Shown here: one piece after another, positions 58,833-64,000 of the stretch
Position numbering within the stretch: the stretch's first letter is position 1
How the letters are laid out: each line of letters opens with the position of its first letter
Assembly: GCA_013141385.1 (NCBI GenBank)
Contig: JABFRB010000015.1
Span: forward strand, 43,022-107,021
DNA: 64,000 nt
Source: Bacteroidales bacterium
GTDB taxonomy: Bacteria; Bacteroidota; Bacteroidia; Bacteroidales; Tenuifilaceae
Direction of reading: 5' to 3'
The notes under the pieces: model-generated
The model's input: the letters and a program-made list of their open reading frames with translations, nothing else
Told to the model about the DNA's origin: nothing
Database searches by the model: none
Program-made: the position numbers and the translations under genes

Positions 58833-59444
58833 TCAATACGGCATTGCTTCATATGCAACACCTCTTTGTAGTCCATTAGGATGCGGGCTCGTATTCTTGA
58901 GGTAAAACGGAATTGTCTGATCGCTCTTACCGGTAAAGGTTCTTGTGACATCAAAGTGCAAATGAGGACCACCATTTGTTCCCGAGCTACCGCTCAATCC
59001 AATGGTGTCGCCAGGTGTCACAGTTTGATTTACATGGACTAGCGCTCCATTGTACGTCAGGTGAACGTATCGTGCATAAGTTGTATCCTCGTGCAAAACT
59101 ATCACAACATTCTCATGTCCTGGTGTTTGATCACTATCCGAATTACTTTCAACCACATAAACGACACGGCCACTTCGAGTTGCAGTAATAAGCGTTCCAA
59201 TTGACATCCCGAAATCAACTGAATAGTAAAACGTACCAAAGTGCGATGGTGAACTGTTAAAGCCTTGTGTACAGGTATAAATTTTCCCGACAGGATAGGG
59301 CAAAACGTACTTTACATCGGTGACTATTGGTTTTCCATCGTCGGACGAATCCAAATTGCATGATAGGAGAAAAAAAAGAGCAAAGATTATGTAACTCATA
59401 TTAATTATATTTTTGTTTTTCATGTTTTTAACATTTAGGTTCAT
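58833..59444 (-). CDS. M23-type metallopeptidase lipoprotein
   Basis: 203 residues. The lipobox LLSC follows a hydrophobic stretch, giving Cys29; Met8 is an alternative start. The LytM-like domain covers about 75-190. It keeps the motif HLHFDV (about 166-171) and the glycine loop SGSSGTNGGPHLHF. The first zinc-binding motif, HxxxD in LytM, reads YYSVD here, with Tyr at the His position, as in a subgroup of M23 relatives. It may be a non-catalytic peptidoglycan binder or use other ligands. It is 87 bp upstream of the esterase gene. Confidence 0.88.
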   Translation of the reverse strand: MNLNVKNMKNKNIINMSYIIFALFFLLSCNLDSSDDGKPIVTDVKYVLPYPVGKIYTCTQGFNSSPSHFGTFYYSVDFGMSIGTLITATRSGRVVYVVESNSDSDQTPGHENVVIVLHEDTTYARYVHLTYNGALVHVNQTVTPGDTIGLSGSSGTNGGPHLHFDVTRTFTGKSDQTIPFYLKNTSPHPNGLQRGVAYEAMPY

Positions 59445-59623
59445 TATTTTGCTTCAAGAAAATTGTAAAACCGTCGTTCGGATTAGGCCATTTTGAAAAC
59501 CCTGTCTTGTCCGCATACCTTTGAAGTATATTGTCAGATATGCAGAGTCAAAATAAATGACAAGATTATCTTTTCGTATCCTTATCCATGAGTTGGGAAA
59601 CCATGTAATATCCATCTTTTTTA

Positions 59624-60438
59624 CTATATAATTGATTTAATCCAATTAATCCTGTCAGATGTAGCTTCATCATTTAAATGTATTGCATGACCTTCATTGT
59701 AATACTTCACTTGAAGTAATTTTGAGTTGACCTTTGAAATCAGCTCTTCAGATTTCTCATTTGGGGCGAATGATTTGTCTTTCTTACCAAACTGGAACAG
59801 AAAATTAACATCAATTCCATGTGCAATATGCTCTAATGGCGAGACTTTTCTCATTCGCTTGAAGTAGTCCGTTTTTTCGTTTTCTGTCATTTTTTTCGCA
59901 TGGTAGACCAATCGCTAAAATCACCAATTCCTGCTATAAAGGCAAATGCAGTAATGTCTTGCTCGTGGCTCAATAATAGCGTATTGAACATAGCTCCAAA
60001 ATCGTGTCCGACAAGTATAACATTTTTATTTTCCTAATTTTGTTGAGACATGAGCCATTTTAAACAATATCTTAATTGTTGTATCTGTTCAACAACAAGT
60101 TCTCTATCAAATTGAGCGTCAGTTCCAGTCCACTTTTTCTTTGCTTTAGGCCAGTTAGCGAAAAGCGTATCCACTAAAAGACTTGAAAAACCTTGCTTTC
60201 CCAACTCATTTGCCTCTTTCAGAAATTGGATCCTATTAGCATCTGGTTTAGTAGAAAGCCAGTGAGTGTATAGAATATTACCATTGGTAATCTTATTTGT
60301 TGGTAAAATATAATATGCTTTCACTATGCTGTCGGGCAGCTTAATTTCAACATCAAATACCTTGGCGTTTTTTTCTTCTTTCTCGTTAATTACTCTCGAA
60401 GTTGGTAAATAATCTGTGTTAATTTTTATTGTTTCCAT
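59624..60438 (-). pseudogene. disrupted alpha/beta hydrolase gene
   Basis: From the ATG at 60438 (METIKINTDYLPTSR) the frame is open to a TAG at 60034-60036, then continues in the same frame as ENKNVILVGHDFGAMFNTLL, which holds the nucleophile region of dienelactone-hydrolase-like proteins (GHDFGA, where Ser is usually present). At a run of seven A after STMRKK the frame shifts, and the last 90 residues (KKMTENEKTDYFKRMRKVSP to the end) are in another frame and include HAIHL. So there is one amber stop and one homopolymer frameshift. Longer frames starting at 60522 read through attC site 8 and are not real. The whole protein would have been about 270 residues. Confidence 0.75.
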
Positions 60439-60462
60439 TGTCGTAGTTCTTTGTTTTAGCAT

Positions 60463-60600
60463 GGCAGGTAACGTTTCCGTGGTTGGAAATGTTGGGGAGT
60501 TAAAACCGAACATCCGTCCCACGGTGAACTTTTACTAAAGTACTAAAAACCTTCTTATCCGCGCATCAACCCCAATATTTTCAACCACGTGTTATGGGCT
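60463..60600 (-). repeat. attC-like site 8 (family B)
   Basis: Left core GGTAACG, right core GTGTTATGG. Arms CGTGGTTGGAAATGTTGGGG and CCCCAATATTTTCAACCACG pair with few mismatches. Centre CCGTCCCACGGTGAAC. Right edge GTTATGGGC equals the complement of GCCCATAAC at 61443 over nine bases. Confidence 0.88.
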
Positions 60601-60634
60601 GGTTTTCTCCAAGTTAGAAGTTATTTTTTCAGAT

Positions 60635-60830
60635 TCACCCATATTCATTTTGATTTGCAACTCCTTTTGTACAGAAAAGAACTAATAGCCAAATTGCTCA
60701 AATTAATGGAATTACGGCAATAAACTTCATACAACCGCTTTTTCCAACATCGTGTAATCTTCTAACACCAACAGCTAAACTAGGAATAATTATGGCTAAA
60801 AAAAATAGTTCATATTGGACCATCGCCAAC
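60635..60830 (-). pseudogene. truncated DUF805 membrane protein gene
   Basis: On the minus strand the C-terminal half of DUF805 can be read: LFFLAIIIPSLAVGVRRLHD then VGKSGCMKFIAVIPLI, a TGA where glycine is expected, and then AIWLLVLFCTKGVANQNEYG to a stop at 60635-60637. The N-terminal half is missing and the frame runs into GC-rich DNA of different origin at about 60825. So this is a broken gene with a foreign junction. Confidence 0.78.
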
Positions 60831-61285
60831 ACGTTCCTGTTCATCTTCCCTGTCAGCTCCTCACGGCTTCCGAGGTCAACTTCCCTTCTTGCGAGGCAGA
60901 AGCACGATGAGGATACCCAACATAATGACGTGGAATCCCACTTGGCCGTAGTGCATCGTCTGTTCGCTTGGATCGGAAGCGAAGTACTCACCGAAGAGCA
61001 GGAACGGAACGGCCTGAAAGAGTACCACCGCTGCCAGCCAGGCAACCACCGCCCAGAACATGGACCTCCAAAGTCCCCAGGCCATGACTAGACTGATGGG
61101 CAGCAACAGCAAGTCGGCTACTCGGAAGAGCCAGGGTTTAGCCACCCAGGAGCCGCCGATGATGCCCATAATGCTCCCTAAATGGGACAGGGCACTCAGG
61201 AGCATCAGCACCGCCACGATCTTCAGGTAGATGGCTACCCGAGGATGTGCAATCCCGTCTCGAACCCATTTGACGAAGTTCATTT
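60825..61285 (-). other. GC-rich foreign segment inside a cassette
   Basis: This stretch is clearly GC-richer by eye than everything around it and has blocks such as GCCGCCGATGATGCCC. It starts where the DUF805 homology stops and ends near the start codon of the membrane protein gene it carries. It suggests acquisition from a GC-rich donor by a cassette already present. Confidence 0.75.
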
Positions 61286-61289
61286 TCAT
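60876..61289 (-). CDS. four-helix membrane protein on GC-rich DNA, unknown
   Basis: 137 residues, or 135 from Met3. Four membrane helices (about 18-38, 47-66, 73-95, 114-133) with WVRDGIAHPRVAIYL at the N-terminus and a short GEYFASDPSEQTMHYGQ loop before the last helix, ending in PRKKGS. Codon choice is GC-rich and unlike neighbours. No family recognised with confidence. It is the only intact gene of the cassette bounded by sites 8 and 9, and its own attC is site 8. Confidence 0.75.
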   Translation of the reverse strand: MKMNFVKWVRDGIAHPRVAIYLKIVAVLMLLSALSHLGSIMGIIGGSWVAKPWLFRVADLLLLPISLVMAWGLWRSMFWAVVAWLAAVVLFQAVPFLLFGEYFASDPSEQTMHYGQVGFHVIMLGILIVLLPRKKGS

Positions 61290-61441
61290 AATTTTCCCCT
61301 TTTTTAATTTTCCTACTTATTTGGTTTGGTAGTTTCACCCCGTTTTTGAAGTGGTTTTCTGGTCTCCACTATTTTTCTTTTCTGTCACTCTGGGTGGTCA
61401 GTCCTTTGGCTTTCGCAGACCATGTCTTGGTTTGTCAAACT

Positions 61442-61580
61442 TGCCCATAACGTTTCCGTGGCAAGAGCTGTTGGGGAGTTAAGAGCCGAACATCTATCCC
61501 ATGGTAAACTTTTACTAAAGCACTAAAAACTTGCTTATCTACGCATCAGCCCCAATAGATTTTGCCACGTGTTACCTGCT
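61442..61580 (-). repeat. attC-like site 9 (family B)
   Basis: Left core CCATAACG, right core GTGTTACCT. Near-identical to site 6 from ATCTACGCATCAGCCCCAAT to CACGTGTTA and close to site 8 on the left. Centre CTATCCCATGGTAAAC. Right edge GTTACCTGCT equals the complement of AGCAGGTAAC at 62405 over ten bases. Confidence 0.88.
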
Positions 61581-61753
61581 GTGTTTTTTTGTTTTTGTCG
61601 CTATCCGTTCTAATTATTGTTTGTTATTCTTTTATTTTATCAAACGAAAGAGTAGTCCGTTGAAAAACTGTCGAGACGAAATTCAGTTCCGAACTTATCA
61701 CCGAATGGACATTCCCCTGATGACTTTACATACCTCGTGTCCAATATAAACTT

Positions 61754-62146
61754 TTATAGAGTTCCCTCTTTTCCAGATCTCCACCTGTTTGAAAGGAATA
61801 AAAATCCTGCTACCAATGGAGGCAAAGCAAAAATAGATAGCACAGAGATTATCATGGAGAACGAAAAATGGCTGTACTGTATAGGATACCAAATGAATAG
61901 GAACAATCCCTCCAATACTAAGGCAATTCCTCCGATAGTCCACCATCGCCATGCTATAATTGCGGTAACCAGAAAGCCCCATGTGTATTTGGGGTAACAT
62001 AAAACTCCTACCAAACTCAATCCTTTTTGAATACCAGATGCCAAACTGAAGAATATCCACCAACATGCCCAAATAAGTGCCACCGCCCATGCTATATAAC
62101 GAATCCTTCTGTCTGCTTTGTCGCTCAAATAGTAAGTGTTTGCCAT
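61754..62146 (-). CDS. small multi-helix membrane protein, unknown
   Basis: 130 residues from the ATG at 62146, chosen because a GGAAG ribosome-binding sequence lies just upstream; a longer frame adds 21 residues. It has four helices (about 18-38, 45-63, 68-86, 92-112), many Trp (YIAWAVALIWACWWIFFSL region, noted as WAVALIWACWWIFF) and a basic C-terminus RWRSGKEGTL. This topology is common among uncharacterised cassette membrane proteins. Cargo between sites 9 and 10. Confidence 0.75.
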   Translation of the reverse strand: MANTYYLSDKADRRIRYIAWAVALIWACWWIFFSLASGIQKGLSLVGVLCYPKYTWGFLVTAIIAWRWWTIGGIALVLEGLFLFIWYPIQYSHFSFSMIISVLSIFALPPLVAGFLFLSNRWRSGKEGTL

Positions 62147-62404
62147 AATCAACTTCCTTCCTATGTATTTTAATTGCCTATGAACTAGTTTCACCTTGCT
62201 GTAAAGCAAGCATTTAAGATTCTATTTCTTGTCTGCATTTATAAAGAAAAATAAATATCCTAAACTGTAATATTGCTCTGTCTCAGGAAAAAAAATTGCT
62301 ATGAAAACAGACCCTTTAAGTTATAAAAAGACTTCCCATAAGTGTCTCCGAGGGACAACCCCGACCTTAACTTCAAATTATCCTGTTGCGATGTCGTCCA
62401 ACAT

Positions 62405-62542
62405 AGCAGGTAACGGTTTGCGGCTTTGCGTTGTGGGGGATTTTTAGCACAAATATCCATACGAAGCACAAAAGTTGAATCTTGTACAAATGTTTCTACG
62501 AAGTGCGTCAGACCCCATAACGCAAAACCGCTGTTAGGTGCA
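62405..62542 (-). repeat. attC-like site 10 (family B, divergent)
   Basis: Left core GGTAACGG, right core CTGTTAGGT. Arms CGGTTTGCGGCTTTGCGTTG and CATAACGCAAAACCGCTG pair. The centre (TCCATACGAAGCACAAAAG) is less like the others. Right edge GTTAGGTGCA equals the complement of TGCACCTAAC at 63113 over ten bases. Confidence 0.86.
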
Positions 62543-62558
62543 GGTCTTGTTTGTCTCA

Positions 62559-63053
62559 TTAGTTCAATTTACTTGTTTTTATGTCTTGTATAATTTCATC
62601 TGTCACAAGCACTAATTTGTCTTGAATTTGTTTTGATAGTTTTTCCAAGTCGTTAAAGTTTGGTTTTTCTATTAGAACAGTTTCAAGAATTGAATATTGA
62701 GGTCTGGTCGTTCTGTCTTTATTCCACTTTGTCGATTTAAAGTATTCCCAATATTTTTCTTGGATTGGAATTGTCTGTCCTAACAGCCAAATTTCAAACT
62801 GCATCTTTCTATGGTTCAACACAAGTCCCATTTTCAGTTTTCTCTTTTTCAAAAAGTCGTTGGAGTAATAAAAATAAGTATAGTCCATATATCCTTGAAA
62901 AAGGCTGCCAAATGAGTAGCTTTCTGAAAGGTTATTTGACAAAGTTGTACCAAGTCTTGTTACATATTTAACAAGTCCAACGTAGGCTTCTTGAATATCG
63001 CCTTTGTCAAGTTGTTCTTTGTATTTGTCAACGTAATGATTGAAGTCTTTCAT
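62559..63053 (-). CDS. conserved hypothetical protein, about 160 residues
   Basis: 164 residues from the ATG at 63053; the longer frame reads into attC site 11. It starts MKDFNHYVDKYKEQLDKGDIQ and has YVGLVKYVTRLGTTLSNNL, then KRKLKMGLVLNHRKMQFEIW and QEKYWEYFKSTKWNKD. This layout recurs in a family of small cytosolic proteins of Bacteroidota and Firmicutes (possibly DUF7000; name from memory). Function unknown. Cargo between sites 10 and 11. Confidence 0.75.
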   Translation of the reverse strand: MKDFNHYVDKYKEQLDKGDIQEAYVGLVKYVTRLGTTLSNNLSESYSFGSLFQGYMDYTYFYYSNDFLKKRKLKMGLVLNHRKMQFEIWLLGQTIPIQEKYWEYFKSTKWNKDRTTRPQYSILETVLIEKPNFNDLEKLSKQIQDKLVLVTDEIIQDIKTSKLN

Positions 63054-63112
63054 TTTTATTATCCTATTAGTTTTATCACTTCGTGTCGCACTGACGGGTC
63101 GTCTGGTCAACT

Positions 63113-63248
63113 TGCACCTAACGGTCGCAGCTATGCGCAGTGCGGGATTGCGTGGCTACGTCCCTATCAACCGAGACAAAACTTGCCTGCGAGAACTGAA
63201 CTTGCAAAACCTCTGAAACCCGCATTGCGTATGAGCTGTTGTTAGTGA
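63113..63248 (-). repeat. attC-like site 11 (family B)
   Basis: Left core CCTAACGG, right core TTGTTAGTG. Arms GCGCAGTGCGGG and CCCGCATTGCGT pair. Centre CGTCCCTATCAACCGAGAC. Right edge GTTAGTG equals the complement of CACTAAC at site 12 over seven bases. Confidence 0.87.
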
Positions 63249-63327
63249 CTGGCATTTCTTTTAAATCATTTATGGTGCTCATTTATGATTTCATACTCAT
63301 ATTATCATATCCGTTTTTGAAAATAAC

Positions 63328-63831
63328 TTATCGTCTTAAGTCAAGAAGGTAAAGCCAATATTTTTTTCCAAATCTTGGCTCAAGTTCTTTGATTTGTTTG
63401 AAACCTCTACTTTCATAAATGTGACTCGCTATATCCATAAATTCTGAAGTATGCAATGCTATGATTTCCTCTTTTGTGTCCTTTGCATAATCAATACACA
63501 TCTGTGTTAGTTTTTTGCCAATTCCATTTCCACCAAAATTTGGATTTACACCAACCATTCTAATATAGCTCCATTCTGTTTGGAAAATGTCAGTTGGATG
63601 CCCTTTTGGTATTAAATAAGCCATACCAATAATTTCTTCTTTTGTCTCACAAACAAAACAATTAGATATTTTAAGTAAATCAATATAAGTGTTTTGTCCT
63701 GTTAAAAATGAATTAAATTTATTCCAATTTTCTTCTGTCAAGACCTTTTTAAATTGTCCGTAGGAAATCAAACCTAATTTTTGAAGTTTGTCCTTATCAG
63801 AATTTGAACCAAGTCTATATTTTATTTCCAT
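63328..63831 (-). CDS. GNAT-family acetyltransferase
   Basis: 167 residues from the ATG at 63831; the longer frame reads into attC site 12. The acetyl-CoA motif is VNPNFGGNGIGKKLTQMCID (about 95-114), with the glycine loop GGNGIG. Preceding strands EEIIGMAYLIPKG and SYIRMVGVNP fit the GNAT core, and HIYESRGFKQI (about 137-147) is the usual ending. Substrate unknown. Cargo between sites 11 and 12. Confidence 0.9.
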   Translation of the reverse strand: MEIKYRLGSNSDKDKLQKLGLISYGQFKKVLTEENWNKFNSFLTGQNTYIDLLKISNCFVCETKEEIIGMAYLIPKGHPTDIFQTEWSYIRMVGVNPNFGGNGIGKKLTQMCIDYAKDTKEEIIALHTSEFMDIASHIYESRGFKQIKELEPRFGKKYWLYLLDLRR

Positions 63832-63866
63832 TGATTTTCTGTTTATGTTGTGTCGTTGCGTATGCT

Positions 63867-64000
63867 TGCCACTAACGGTTGGCGGTATGAACCGTAGGGG
63901 ATTTAAACCCGCGTCCCAATCCACCGTGACCAAAACTACCAAAAAACTGCGAACATTGCAAACCTCTGAAACCCCTATGGTTTATGTACTGCCGGTTGTG
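63867..64000 (-). repeat. attC-like site 12 (family B), cut by window edge
   Basis: Left core CACTAACGG. Arms GGCGGTATGAACCGTAGGGG and CCCCTATGGTTTATGTACTG pair. Centre GTCCCAATCCACCGTGACC. The window ends at GCCGGTTGTG, just before the expected right core GTTAG, so the array continues to the right. Confidence 0.83.

Larger units (their letters stand above)
50840..64000 (-). mobile_element. integron-type gene cassette array without integrase (CALIN), continuing past right edge
   Basis: Twelve attC-like palindromes alternate with small genes on the minus strand. Read on that strand, the sites that keep their ends open with TAACA and close with CGTTA, in the same sense as known attC sites and VCRs. 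Edge sequences match between neighbours: for example GTTAGGCAAC at 55749 and GTTGCCTAAC at 56448, GTTAGCACAC at 56576 and GTGTGCTAAC at 57318, GTTACCTGCC at 57444 and GGCAGGTAAC at 60463. This is expected if each gene plus one site moved as a circle and inserted by attC-core recombination. No tyrosine recombinase is in the window. Since genes read leftward, an integrase and attI would be to the right. The left end is decayed. Confidence 0.85.

Noticed and set aside
60792..61091. A 99-codon plus-strand frame in the GC-rich segment
   Set aside because: Shadow of the membrane protein gene on the opposite strand; GC-rich DNA keeps frames open. Its product has no recognisable pattern.
62299..62559. 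An 86-codon minus-strand frame over attC site 10
   Set aside because: It lies mostly on the attC site, whose conserved arms explain the open frame.
50840..64000. CRISPR array as explanation for the repeats
   Set aside because: Repeats are 130-225 bp imperfect palindromes spaced 0.5-3 kb apart with genes between them; no short direct repeats or spacers, and no cas genes.
50840..64000. Insertion sequences or MITEs as explanation
   Set aside because: No transposase is present and edges differ for each site but pair with the neighbouring site, which target-site duplication does not explain.

Overview
The window looks like chromosome of a Bacteroidota bacterium, most likely order Bacteroidales or a close relative. 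The DNA is AT-rich. Several genes are typical of the phylum: a TonB receptor paired with HmuY-like lipoproteins, a type IX secretion (T9SS) C-terminal sorting domain, FKBP lipoproteins resembling GldI, a DUF349 protein, and the pairs pyrG/yidC and recF/DUF721. A few promoters fit the Bacteroidota pattern (TTTG, about 19 bp, TAnnTTTG). The assignment rests on recognised protein families and gene order; no rRNA or tRNA gene was found.

Left part, 1-49.3 kb: ordinary chromosomal genes. 1-4.7 kb is a heme-uptake type cluster (HmuY-like, HmuR-like receptor, HmuY-like lipoprotein, HsmA-like membrane protein). 4.8-15 kb carries an RRM RNA-binding protein, uracil-DNA glycosylase, a membrane metallophosphoesterase, a C69 peptidase, a STAS-like protein, a large MacB/FtsX-type permease and a Kup potassium transporter. 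15-21 kb holds secreted surface proteins, an unknown beta-rich protein, a chemoreceptor and long AT-rich gaps. 21-30 kb has an MFS transporter, a PhnP-like hydrolase, a BASS-type transporter and an RsmI-like methylase. It also has a run of four FKBP lipoprotein genes ending in an NrnA-type DHH phosphoesterase, then ndk. 30-42 kb is housekeeping: Pyr_excise glycosylase, DUF721/recF, a TPR protein, ribH, an OadA-like carboxyltransferase, yidC, pyrG, DUF349 and trmD. 44-49.3 kb is the branched-chain amino acid operon ilvD-ilvB-ilvN-ilvC.

Right part, about 49.4-64 kb, is different and is the main result. Small unrelated genes, nearly all on the minus strand, alternate with long imperfect palindromes of about 130-225 bp. 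On the minus strand each well-preserved palindrome opens with TAACA and closes with CGTTA, as integron attC sites do. The 7-10 bp at the right edge of one site are the reverse complement of the left edge of the next site, with a gene between them. That is the expected signature of integron gene cassettes, where each cassette carries both halves of its own core site. Twelve sites were located. Four at the left end belong to a longer family (A); eight to the right belong to a shorter one (B). No integrase gene is present, so within this window it is a cluster of attC sites lacking an integrase (CALIN). Gene orientation predicts that any integrase lies beyond the right edge.

Cassette cargo includes a HigBA-type toxin-antitoxin pair, a disrupted MutS-like ATPase, a CPBP protease, two GNAT acetyltransferases, a cupin and an ICMT-like methyltransferase. 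It also includes a secreted esterase, an M23 lipoprotein, a disrupted hydrolase, a broken DUF805 gene fused to a GC-rich foreign segment, and several small unknown proteins.
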